Positions 11,729 to 23,200 of a DNA stretch of 64,000 bases are shown here, one piece after another. Origin of the DNA: Undaria pinnatifida (lineage: Eukaryota > Sar > Phaeophyceae > Laminariales > Alariaceae); assembly GCA_012845835.1 (NCBI GenBank), contig JABAKD010000013.1:14028665-14092664 (forward strand). The letters run 5' to 3'. The position numbers and the translations under genes are program-made. The notes under the pieces were generated by a model. It saw only the letters and a program-made list of their open reading frames with translations. It was not told the origin of the DNA and did not search any database. How positions within the stretch are numbered: position 1 is the first letter of the stretch; the number at the start of each line of letters is the position of its first letter.

Positions 11729-11923
11729 TTAAACTTCCTGTTCGATTTCCAGTTCAGGCTCATTTATTTTTCTGAAACCGTCAAAAGAACGCCTTTTAAC
11801 TCTGTAGGATGAATCAAAATACGTGCTTTTCAAGGCCAAATACACTAAATTCCCTCGCAACAACGCTTCCTGCGACACCTCCAAACAGCCACAGGTGCGC
11901 CCCCAGAGTCGTTTGCGCGTGTC
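11729..11923 (-). CDS. TIR terminal exon, left copy (unknown protein C-terminus)
   Basis: Mirror of 62,282-62,476. The frame opens right after a splice-acceptor-like GTGTCAG and encodes about 64 residues (including GCLEVSQEALLRGN and RRSFDGFRKINEPELEIEQ). It ends with TAA only about 12 bases from the element end. Composition looks protein-like, but I do not recognise the product or its upstream exons. Confidence 0.45.
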   Translation of the reverse strand, partial: DTRKRLWGRTCGCLEVSQEALLRGNLVYLALKSTYFDSSYRVKRRSFDGFRKINEPELEIEQEV

Positions 11924-12651
11924 CTGACACAAGTTAGCTGCAGTATGGTGGCTTTGGCGACCGGTGAGGCTCCGCAGGGGGCGCTTTCGGCTGGGGACGT
12001 GAACAAGTCTTGTGTGTGCTTTTTAGCGTCTTCCACGTGCCTGTGGTACTACTCTACTCTTACTTCTACTGCTATAGATCTTGTCTAGTCTAATAAGTTA
12101 TACTTCGTAATTCTTAGTACCACGGAGCAAGCAGCAGGTTTGACACGCGGAGGGCTACGATCACCGGGATAAAGGCCCCTATGCTAGAGCCGCAGCAGCA
12201 CAGCGTGACACCTGCCTGCCAACAGCTCGTTGCTGTGAGCTCTCGCAGCCTTTATTGCCTTCTTTTTTTGGGTACTTCGGCCCAGGTAGATAGATATATA
12301 TGGTGACGATGAGTGCCCGTTTCCTCCTTCATTTTGTCTGCCGCTGCAACTACTACTACTGCTGTGTGCCCTCTCCTTTCGACTCAGCAGTCGGGCGCCC
12401 TTCGTCGGAGCCCCTGCTTCTTATGGACGGCCGGTAGCCTGCGTGCACTATCGATCCAAGACGTGTGGTTCCATCATTGCAAGGTGAGTGTCGTTTCGTT
12501 AAGCTAGGGGGCGGACTGGGTAGTAACAGCAGTCGTACTATGTACCACGGCGGTAGTTGTTGCTGCAGCTTCCCCGATTTTAGGCCAAATTTTTCTGCCA
12601 CTACTGCCAGTATTGCTGCTACTGCTGCTGCTGCTGCTACTGCTGCTGCTG

Positions 12652-12694
<43 letters not shown>

Positions 12695-12695
12695 G

Positions 12696-12793
<98 letters not shown>

Positions 12794-13033
12794 AACTACT
12801 ACTACTACCACTACTACTGCTACTACTACCACTACTACTACTGCTACTACTACCACTACTACTACCACTACTACTACTAGCACTGCTACTACCACTACTA
12901 GAACTGCTACTACTGCTGCTTCTACTACTAGTAGTAGTACCGCTACTACTGCTTCTACCTTACTGTTGCTGCTACTAGTACTGCTGCTACTAGTACTGGT
13001 GCTGCTGTCGCATATTAAACGATGTTTCTACAG
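11924..13033. other. TIR stretch with possible first exon and microsatellite
   Basis: No sure gene. A plus frame at 12,313-12,482 ending in ...IQDVWFHHCK is followed by the donor GTGAGT at 12,483 and could be an early exon of the TIR gene. The rest is AT-rich spacer and the TAC repeat. Confidence 0.4.
12600..12960. repeat. TAC/CTG trinucleotide microsatellite, left TIR
   Basis: Long run of TAC/ACT with CTG and CAC variants. The poly-Thr, poly-Leu and poly-Val frames across it are artefacts. The counterpart at about 61,265-61,605 is some 50 bases shorter, the main length difference between the TIR arms here. Confidence 0.95.
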
Positions 13034-14740
13034 GTAGCCATACAGCAGAACATGAGGATCGGCCGCCTTGTACGCGGTCTCAGTCGTTCCTCTCAACCTG
13101 GGGTGCGGTGTACATGTCGCAGTTGGGGCAGTTACCGCTCGCGACACGTGGTGCGCGAAGCAGCCGCCACAGCGTTGCAATCCGTTGTCGGTACACTAGG
13201 TTGCCGGTTCTGCGACCGGTTCATGTATCGTACCGCGCTCTGTTGTTTCTGTGGTGTTTATTGCTCCGCAGCGAATGGGGTTTCTATTGGGTTTAGTGCA
13301 TGTGGTAGTGAGATCGAACGAAGTTTTTTAATATGTAAGCGTATGTATGCGTTGATAAGGCAAACCGCCGACAATAACAATATGCTTCATTTCAAGTAGA
13401 ACAAGAAACTAGGCTTCGACCATCTCCAACGAGCTCCTTACCGTTTGGCGTCATCCAAATTACGAAGTCGCTCGTATTCCGGCCTTAAGCTGCACCCGAC
13501 CCAAAAAAACTGCTGTGTCGATATCCATAGCACTCTTTCTTGCTGTTGCTCTACGAATTATATTGGTAAGCGCTCCTCCTGCTTAGTATTTAACGCCCTT
13601 TCGTTATGGTTTTTCCCGGCCGTCCCCGTCTTTTGCCGCGTGTGCTAATATTTAACGAGCGTTGTGTTAGGTACCTCTCCAAGTGGAACGGCGCGTACAT
13701 GGGATACTCAGACTCGGAGGGCGACCAAGACGCGCAAGACGCATGCGCATGAACGGGATGAGAGGGGTATGGGGATGGTGGTCAATCACAAGATAAGTAC
13801 TCCCATGAAATTTTTGGCGCGATATCTACTGCGTATTGTTGCTATTGTCCCCGCGACGTGCTGCTTTAATGGCGGTCTTGCACGCAGTGCAGCATTTATT
13901 TGTTGGGGAAGACTATTTTGTTTCAGAAGAAGACGTGTTTCATTTGAGCAGCAAGCCAGGCATGCATCTTTGATTCGACTTTGCAAAACTCTGAACAGTG
14001 ATGTCGGCTACCGGTATTCTTGTTTTATGTACACATCAGCCAGAAGCATAAACCGATGACGTGTTGTAGCACATCACATCGAAAATAACATGAAGGACAT
14101 GATTAGAGGTCAGCCCCGACTTTTGCCTGCATTCATCACTCGTGCAGCCCGTTCCCTGCTTTGTTTTTTATCTTGTATAATTTTATTAAGCCTGTAGGTG
14201 TTTCGAACAACCAGCTCTACAGATGGTGTTTACGAGTTCAACGGCATGTGTTACTTGAAGAACACCAACGTTCCATTGTTAGGGTGGTCTAATGTGGAGA
14301 CTTGGCCATCAACAGCTTTTTTTGGTGAGGTTTCGCTACGTTACCATTTTATGATATATTGCTTAGACTACGTCCTGGTGATGACCTGTTCTATTTCCTG
14401 TTTTTTCGCCCCGCCCCCCTGCCCCCACCCCGCCTCCTCGCCCTCCCCCCCTCCCCCCCCTCCATGTATCCTGGACTTTAGAGATGTCGAAGACAAGTTA
14501 CTAGTGGCGTTGGACACTGATAGGGTTGACTGGAGGAGGTTTAGGGAAAGGGAAGGCCGGATCACCATAAGGCGAAAGGACGACGGTGCGACAAGCGCGA
14601 CTGGTCAGAGGTCAAGCGAAGCGCAATGGAGGAAAATTGCCGCCCGCACAACAACGAGTACCTCAAACTTGTTTTATTTATGCAGTGTAGACGCTGCTTG
14701 TGCATACGAGGCCAGGCTCTGTGGCGTGGACGGAAGCTGA
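13034..14740 (+). CDS. TIR-encoded spliced gene, left copy (unknown function)
   Basis: Best-supported exons are the last two. Exon 14,198-14,324 follows CTGTAG and ends at GTGAGG; it encodes FNGMCYLKNTNVPLLGWSN and neighbours. Exon 14,484-14,740 follows a C-rich pyrimidine tract and ACTTTAGAG, and ends in TGA; it includes DVEDKLLVALDTDRVDWRRF. Their phases match. Earlier candidates are 13,413-13,565 (after AAACTAG, before GTAAGC), one starting at 13,671 after GTGTTAG, and one starting at 13,034 after TTCTACAG. The phases of these earlier ones are not settled. The gene reads from the element end inwards and is repeated on the minus strand of the right TIR. I see no known domain. Confidence 0.55.
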
Positions 14741-16033
14741 CAGGGGCAGGGCGGATGCGCAGGGGGCGCGACGGGGGCGGGGGGGGGGGAGGGGGGGGGG
14801 AGGAGGGGGAGGGGGGGGGAGGGGGAGGGGGGGGAGGGGGGGGGAGGGGGAGGGGGGGGGGGAGGGGGGCGGGGAGGGGGGGGGGGGGGGGGGAAGGGGG
14901 GGGGGAGGGGGGGGGGGAGGGGGGGGGGGGGAGGGGGGGGGGGAGGGGGAGGGGGAAGGGGGGGGGGAAGGGGGGGGGGAAGGGGAGGGGGAGGGGGGGA
15001 CGGAGGGGGGGACGGAGGGGGGGGGGGGGAAGGGGGGACGGAGGGGGGGGGGGGAAGGGGGGGAAGGGGGCGTCCCAAAAAACGGTCTGTGTTGATTTCC
15101 GTTGTCCCCGGCGACCGATACAGCCGGCAGCTAAAGCGCAACCAGGCAGACACGAATTAATTGCGTGTCTGGAGTGAAGTATATCTTGGCGATGGAGCTG
15201 ATATTTTAGGTTCGCAGCGTTAGGACGCCGAGCTGCACTGCTGTCGCTGAAAAGGGTGGTTGTCCGCGACGTACTTGTTGCTATCTTGCCGTGTCATTAC
15301 CCTACGGGTGTATTCAGGAGAACACTGTCGACCATTTAATTGTGCCCAAAGTGTATTTTAGTTGTGCTCATGACATTAGTATATTTAGCGGGGGGCTCGA
15401 GCAGAGAGTGGATGACGTGGGTAGCGTATAGATTCTGGGTTCGTGCTGGTCATGTTTCCAACACTAAGTGTATACTTGGGGTTAGGACCTCTTGTGCCCC
15501 CCCTGCGCATTTTTTTGTCAGGGAATGAAGAACGGTTATGAACATGCTTGAGAGGCTGTCGTGGAAAATTTATCGTGTCAATATATATCGAGAGGTTTAA
15601 TTATACAAGGACTCCTCTCCGCGGGCGGCTGACGTCGCCCGCTACCCTCGCGCGAGGAAGAATGCAATCAATGAAATTGAAGGGGGCAGAAAGCAGAGAC
15701 CCACGATTTGGTGTGAACAGCGATTTGATAATGCCAAATGCTGCTTGTGCAGAACATATTGGCCTGTCTCGTGCTGTGTGCTTGTTGGCGGTGTCACGTT
15801 CTGATCGGCAGTACGGGCGGGTGTAATTTGAGGGGGGGGGGGGGGGGGGGCATGGGGACCGAGAGCGATGAAATGAAAGAAAAAAAAAACAGAGCACACA
15901 CACGACGGGTATTGTCAGGGCTTGTTTCTGGTGCTACTTACTTGGCATTCCAGACTATTGTACCAACTAACTGCTCCCCCGCCAGTACCAAAGTTATTCT
16001 CTACACCAAGCTATTAGTTATCTACGTGGGTGA
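14741..16033. other. Non-coding end of left TIR and unique junction
   Basis: Contains the G-rich tract (about 14,776-15,070), AT-rich spacer, a second G run near 15,830, the TIR inner boundary at 15,914, and about 120 bases before the duplicated interior begins at 16,034. No exon is supported. Confidence 0.6.
14776..15070. repeat. G-rich tract in left TIR
   Basis: Nearly pure G with regular A interruptions for about 300 bases, directly after the stop of the TIR gene. The right-arm counterpart is 59,161-59,482 with a different interruption pattern, so it is hypervariable or poorly sequenced. Confidence 0.9.
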
Positions 16034-16319
16034 GGTAAAAACAAGCCTGTGCTCGTCGTGTCACATTGTATGCGAAGCCGTCTACAGGTCACGCACGCGT
16101 CGTTGTTTTATATGTACCTTATTCTCCGTCAATCAAGCATCCTTTTAAACGAACAAGGAAGGTCATAATTATGTATTCAAACCATCGGATACAACGCCGT
16201 GGTCGTCGTTCGTGTTGCCGGGCTCACAGTACAGACAGGGACGGCCGGCGATCGACACACCCGAATCGTTCCGACCCGACCCAGTCCAGTCCTCCTACCT
16301 AAACAACCTACTCTCCTCA

Positions 16320-17293
16320 TCACGACAACTCAGGCCACAGCTTCTTCGGTCGGTGCCTCCGACTTGGGGCACGACTTCCAACCTGGGGGGGTTCAGTCCG
16401 TTCGTAACCCCCCCCTCCCCGATGCCCCACTCTTTTCCCCACCTCTCGCCCCCTTTCTTGGACGTCGTGCCCCCCCTCCTTCTCCTGGACCTCCTCAGCC
16501 CCTCCCTCAATCTCCTGCCGATCCCGCTGCTCCCCCTTGCCGTAGTTGCTTTCCTCCCCCTCTTGTTCCTCGTCCTCTTCTTCAGGTAGGTGTTGTTGGC
16601 GTTGATCGGCAACCTTCAAGGTTTGCCTAACTGGTGCTGGTATTTTTTTGCCACCACCGATGAGTGCGGAACACGTCGCTACGATCCCACATACGGGCTC
16701 CCACGAGGTGTCCGCCACGTACCTTTGGCGCGATCCCGAACGGCCAGCGCCAACGGGGGCCGTGCCGACTTCGTAGGCCGCATTGAACGTCGCGTTCGCG
16801 TAAACGTCGAACTCAGCATTCACCGCGTTGTCGATCAACGCCTTCTTTGGGGTATACCAGTGCAGTAATATCTCCCTCTGCCCATCCGTGCCTATTCGCG
16901 TTTCGTTCACTTTCCCCACCAGAAAGGGGGCGTTTGTCGGAGTGAAAAACGCGAAGCTGCTAAGTGCCCCGTGCTCCACGTTCTTCGTAGCGCGTTGCTG
17001 GCGCTGTTTGGTGCCGCCAGAGGCTCCTTGCTGTAGGGTGCGCTCGTCGCGACTAAAATCGTCTTCGTCTGAGCTGTTGTCGTCGGATGCATTATTACTG
17101 GTGTATCCTTCCCCTCCAGCACCCCCGCCATCATCATCACTGCTCTCGTCGTCGCTGTCGTCGCCACCGATTAGGTTGGGGTCAACAGGCAGCCAGTTTG
17201 TGTCCAGGTCGAATGTGCGGTCGCCTGTCGATCTCAGAATTCGTAGGCTGTCGGCGTGCTCGTCCTTAATTTGGGCTTGCCTCGCCTCGTCTC
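16320..17293 (-). CDS. DUF7869-type gene, C-terminal exon
   Basis: Opens after GGTATCTCCAG with GDEARQAQIKDEHADSLRIL, then a long Asp/Ser/Gly-rich linker, then FFTPTNAPFLVGKVNETRI, ILLHWYTPKKALIDNA and ADTSWEPVCGIVATCSALI. The last part occurs at the C-terminus of many DUF7869 proteins and may be a small beta-barrel reader-like domain (inferred). The frame continues through Glu/Gly-rich sequence to a stop at 16,320; the true end may be earlier if a donor is used. Confidence 0.65.
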
Positions 17294-20200
17294 CTGGAGA
17301 TACCAACGGAATAATGTGGAGGGAGCAACAAGACAAAACAGAACATAATGATATTACCAGTTGGCACGAACATGGCTGAACTATCATGAAGAAAGTTCTT
17401 CCTAGCGGTGCCCCTAACGTTTGGAAGCCAGCAATGATACGGTAGGCTCGACTATTTTGTTTACGCTCCTTACACGGGAAAATAGAAGATGACCCCAAAG
17501 CGATAATGGTGAAGAATCTGAGAGTACAACCTGATAAAGGAACCCGTGACCTTGTTGTATACAACAATCATTTTGCAAAATAACAAGGTGGGCCCTCAGA
17601 CGATCACAGGCCAAGACTCCCCGTCAATAAAACAAAAATATTTTTGCCAAAGCTTGCTACCTCTATCGCCGCACGTCAGTAGCTGCGTCAAACGTTAAGC
17701 GCCCTTGACGATACAAGTCCAAACACGAGCGAGATAACGGAAATTCGGTCGGGTCATAGGGAAGATCCACAGGAACGGCGCCAAAAGAAAAAAAAAAAAA
17801 AGAAGCGAAAAAGACGTTGACGACACCCACCAGGAAAGGCTGCCGGGAGTCTCTGCCATGAGGCCTGTTGACGTAGTTCGATTTGGCGAATGATGGTAGG
17901 GTCAACCACTTTGAGCAAGTACGGCGGAGCACCTTCCAAACGCACAGAACCAACTCTCATTAGCCGCCAGCCCTTGAAGCCTTCCCCGGTCCCCACTGTT
18001 TTCCCGTCCGCACTAAAGCCTAGCCAGTTGGGGTGGTGCACCTTTTCTTTCACTTCTACTAACACTGCAGACCCTTCCTTGTGGATGCGGAATGCGTGGA
18101 ACTTGGTAATATCGTGGATCCGGCGCGTGACGGGCTTCACTAGATCTTTGAAGTTCGCAAGGTTTTCCAGCGTGCGGCTCTGGACTGGAAGCGTCAGGTA
18201 CGCCCTCGCAAAAAACTCTGCAAGATGTTCTCGTGAGAAGACGTTGCACCCTTTCACTGCTCTTGCGAAGCTTCGGGGACAAAGGTTGCAAGCAGGCATG
18301 CGACGTGCGGCATTTTCGAGACAGGCGGTGGTCATTGTGTGGGCATGCATGCAATTATATAATAACTGCACCACGACGACGTCAAGACGACGAAGATGTA
18401 AAGCCCAAACGACCAAGGCTACGGTAGGGGGGGTACCCCCATTTTCACTGGTGTGTTTGAGCCACTCGCACGAGTAGCTCTGTACCCTACGGATGAAGAT
18501 GGTTTAGGCACTTGGTTTGGCGCAGCTTAGATCACCTTTGCATTGCGGATTGATTTCGTCAATGTAAAACACAAAGAAAACGTAAGATTCCATAGGAACA
18601 AAGGGGTTACTCGCGCGAGTGACCCCTAGCCACTGAAATAAAAGGCCCAAAAGGGGACCCCCCTACCGTAGCCTGGGTCAAACATAGTCGCGCGTATACA
18701 ATCGATGGCATTTACCCTTAAAATTGCAATGAAGAACCACCAGGGGATCGGAAGCATTTACCAGAACAAAGTTTGGTAACGAAGCGGCCCTGTTGCCGGG
18801 ACGCACGCAGTATCGCTCAGCTTCGTCCCTATTAAATATACAAGCCGTAATGGACTGTTCTATACAGCCCTAGTCAAGACACATAAAAAACTGTATTAAT
18901 TTGGTCGTTACCAACGCGGAACCAACAAGGTAGCACCAGACCTGTATGTGTCCACGTGCGTTGTATACGTCACAATGTACTACTACTGCTATGGCTCCTC
19001 TAAGAAAGAAACGGTGGATTCCACGTCGGAAATCTGGCAGCCTCTTATCCGAACGGCAAGTGTTTTGGCTTTTTGGTCGTTATTCTTCCCGATATTCTTT
19101 TAACAAGATTGCGCGACTACCTAAAGGGTAAAGCCTACGCGCCAACACGATTGTTGCCGTCGTGTGCAACCGGCGCATGCTAACTGCTTAATGGTGTTAG
19201 GGTTCACGATTGGTTGAATTTTTACATTTTCTGATTGACGGTTCACCGCACGACTCACCAGGAGAATATCTGATCAATTTGTATGTGGGTGTGGCCGACC
19301 ATCATAAAGCACAGAGTAACCGATCTCATAACCCCTCTCGCAATCATCGCGGCCAAGAACCCCATGATGTAGTTATTTTTGTTTTCGGACACCGTGTTGT
19401 CCATCTGTATCACCACATCCCCCATCCTGTTGTTTTGAAACTTGTGCCAAAGCTCCGTGAACTGTATGAAGAGCGCCGTGCACACGAGGTTGCTACCTGA
19501 AGCATGAAGCGGCGGGAATTCAAGCTTGGCTCAAGGACCATGAAACAAGCGCAACGCCTGGACGAGTACGGCGAGCAGGATGTCAGAGTACTACGTCTTG
19601 AACAAAAAAAACACCCGAGGGCAGGGGCACGCGGGTTAGAAATAGACAAGAATACCACACACGCCGAAAAAGCTTAGGGTTAAGAGCAAACCGGATCGTT
19701 GTCATCACAGATAGATAGGACGAATTGTGAAAACAAACTTGTTTCCTTATTATGGTTCATGACGTAGGTTTAGATCCCCTATCCCCCCGTTCCCCCCGGC
19801 TAGCGCCACAGTAAGGGGGGGGGGGGGGGGGGGGAGGGGGCTCACGACATCAGCTAACAAAATACAGATACAAAAATCCATATAGTTTCCCTCTTAAAGT
19901 CCCCTTTTTTTTTGTTTTTTTTTGGAGCCCCGCCCCCCAAAGACGCTTCGTGCTAAGTGCACGTGATGTCCGCGTGATCAATGTCACCCCGACGTGCTCC
20001 GTCCCGGTGTCGTGGGGGTGCGACGCTTTATTCTGATATTACGACTACGGCTATGCATGATATGAGAAAATCGCCTTCCTCCCCCTTTGCCTAGGAACCC
20101 TGACAAGGTACGGGGGTTCACAAAAAACCAAATGAAGACAAATTAAAGGAGATAACAGGAAGGAATCCCATTGCCTCATCCTGTGATCACACACATATAT

Positions 20201-23200
20201 GAGAACATGTACGAAACCAATAGCATTCGTAAGCTCCACCACGGCTGCGTCTGTTGCCTTTTACGTAATAATTCACGTTCAAGTATACTGTAGGTAGTAT
20301 TACTAGTGAATTGCTTCACACCATCATCACACACGACACATGATATACATCCGCAACAATCGAGCTGCGTCGCACCTGTGCCAAGAATCTGAGGTGTCAT
20401 GAATATGTTCATGATGACGCCTGCCACAAACACACCGTAGATCTTCTGACGCTCAGCATAACCCCTGGAACGCGGGTGGACCAGTGGGGGGCACGTATAT
20501 TGATAGGGGGGTATGGGTCGTTGTAACGCAACTACGGTCGGTAACTGTGTGGCCATCTTGACGACGAAATCGCCGCATATACTGATGAACAAAGGCTGAG
20601 TAACACCAACAAAACCGTGCAACAGGGAGAAGCAAGAGATCGTTCATTACCTGTCATCAACGCCATGCGCATTGTATGCAGCCAGAGGGGTCGCGAAACT
20701 GCTCTGGTTAGCGGCATCGACCTGCAGATATACCAACTCCCATGGTTCACCCCTACTCCTTGCCTCCTGCGCGTCCCTCTCGACACGCGCACAGTATTGA
20801 CGGTCCTGCTCAACCTCCTGCCAAACACAGCCGGAAGAGAGACAAGCATATATATAATATCATAGATCATATTATTGTTGTAGTATTTCTGCGGGGAGAG
20901 TTTGTGTATGAAATAAAGCAGTCAGTGAGGAGCCGCATTATGGAAATATTATGCTTTGAAAAAAGGCTGACAATGTCCCCGAAATTAAGAAATCCGGTGT
21001 TGTAAGAAAAAACCGACGATACGGGAAAAACATGAAACTGAACAGTAGCAACACTAGTAAACGCCTGATAACAGTAGTAGTAGTGGTCAATTTCTACCAA
21101 GGATAAGAAATATTAACTCGCTCCGGAGCGAATCAACTTACAGCCGCAGTTCCTTCTCGAACTGTTGTCACTGCGGCAGACTAGAACTACGAGAACGCCG
21201 TTGCCTCGCTTTGGGGCTAAAACTTTGAGAGGTACCCGTCATTGCTCATTCCCCGACTTTCCCAGGCGCTTGAGATGTGGATCTCGTGTTACATTTCTTA
21301 GATTTTCCTTGAGCAAAAATAATGGCGAAAAGAGCGAGTTGTAATGTGATCCGATCAACATAACAAACCGTGATAAAATAGATATGGTTCGTAGCTTGAC
21401 TGCTGAAAGGGAAACCAAAATAAGGCTTTGAGTCCCAACATCGGTATTTTTAGTTTGGGCCTGCGCCCATGTATTCGGGTTAGAATCACTTCGTAGAAGT
21501 GTTCCATGATGTAAGCACTATGTATTAGACGGGTCACGGCCTCACAAGCATTAGTATTGGAAGAAGCGATAATGTTTTGAAAAGGTACCATTGCGCCGGC
21601 TATATATACATTTCTAGGCTATCGATAATTGATTAGTCTAGACTCTACAGAAACTGCTAGGACAGGCAGGTCTATTGACCAGAAATTAATCCCCCCTCGG
21701 CCTGACGGTGGCTGGTCAGCACCGTTAAGGTGCTAGAAAGAGAGAGATAAGTTGTTGTGTTTTAGCTCCAACACACAATAAAACAAGCGACCCCAACTTC
21801 ATCGCCGAATGCCCATACCAGAATCTAGAAGAGGATAAATGGAAATCCCTGATGCAATCTAGAAGAGGATAAATGGAAACCCCTGTTGTCTTCAGATCTA
21901 AATAACGTTCACAGCTCACATCAGATCCTCAGCAATCAATCACCACCAAGAAGATCAACTGTCGTATCTTACCACTAACACTACACACTCTATGGTGCTC
22001 CACTGTCTACACGGCCCCGCTATATATGTACTACTACAGCAGCAGTAGTAGTAGTATTATTGTTGTTTTTGAAACACACCGCTACCCGCATCAGACCACA
22101 AATAATTGCGGGCTTACCTTAACGTGGGCCTCGTATTCTCGCGTGCATCTTTCCCTTTCCGCTTGGTTCTGTGTGCCCCTGGAACCAGCCTGCCCGTGGA
22201 GTTTTTCCTTCAGGAGGGTGCACGTCTGACACAGCATGAAGTCACCGCACGGCTTCAATTTCAGCCGTGGGTAGTGTTGCTTCCAAACTTTATTGAAATA
22301 GTCAGACGAACACAGGGCGTCGTTCAGACCGCTTGGATCTTTGGCGAAAAGTCTGCGTTCTTCCTTCTTGAACTCTTTATACAGCTCCTGAGACCGTTTC
22401 AATTGACACACACACGCCACGGACACGGAGAGGGAGAATAAACGGGTACTACGAAAAAAACAATGATGGGCGTAAGACGCGCGCTACGATAGAGGTTCAC
22501 CAATTTTTTCCGAGTTTTCCTCAATTTTGGGAGCTCAAGATCTAGACTATCCCAACAACTGATTTGTATATATTTTAAAACAAACAGCTACTACTACTAT
22601 AGTCTAGACTATATACCAGATGCAAAATTCCATGGCCTTGGTACACAACGAGAACCACGTAACGAAAGAAATTGCATTTTTCCGACGATTTTTGGTTGAG
22701 GAGCCCCGTCATTCAGAAACCATTTACCTGTATGGTAGCATTCGTCGTAAATCGGACGGCGCCTGTGCATATTATACATGTTCATGCTTACCGTAAGACA
22801 TCGTGGTTTGCAAAAACCGACAACAATATTGTGTCACCCTCGTACACGTCCAAGGTCTTCCACCCCCCTCTTCTCTTATGATTAGGGCTGGGTACTGGAC
22901 CGGTACACACTGGTAGTACTGCTACTGGTACTGGCAGTACTAGTACTGGCCCAGGCCCCGCCAGTGCGGCCAATATTTTCTCCACCTATGAGACGTACGT
23001 CAAGTCCAGCACGTAGACCTCCTCTAATAATATCGACTCAATATAGAAATGCTCACGTTCTTGTTGTGGAGGTACAAGTAGCTGTCGTCTGAATTTGGCA
23101 TTTTCTGCGCGAATTCCTCCTGGTGGCGGCCAAGGAAGCTAACGACGCGGTCCAACTTTGGGTGACCTCGCGTGGCGCTGATCGTCGTTCTTCTCAGACA

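Larger units (their letters stand above)
11717..15914. repeat. Left terminal inverted repeat, about 4.2 kb
   Basis: Matches the reverse complement of 58,319-62,488. Identity ends at ACGGGTATT, after which the two sides differ (GTCAGGG versus ATACGTGG). I noticed only isolated substitutions (a Ser/Phe codon near 13,090, a C/A near 14,650, a C/T near 15,820). Length differences sit in the TAC microsatellite and the G-rich tract. Such identity suggests recent insertion or arm-to-arm conversion. Confidence 0.92.

Noticed and set aside
12356-13037. Long poly-Val, poly-Thr and poly-Leu frames
   Set aside because: Pure translations of the TAC trinucleotide repeat; the mirror copy has a different length.
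14674-15177. Gly-rich and Pro-rich frames over the G tract
   Set aside because: Translations of a nearly pure G run; the interruption pattern differs between the two arms.
22788-22985. Pro/Val-rich frame at ACTGGTAC repeats
   Set aside because: Low-complexity translation of GGTACTG-type microsatellite words.
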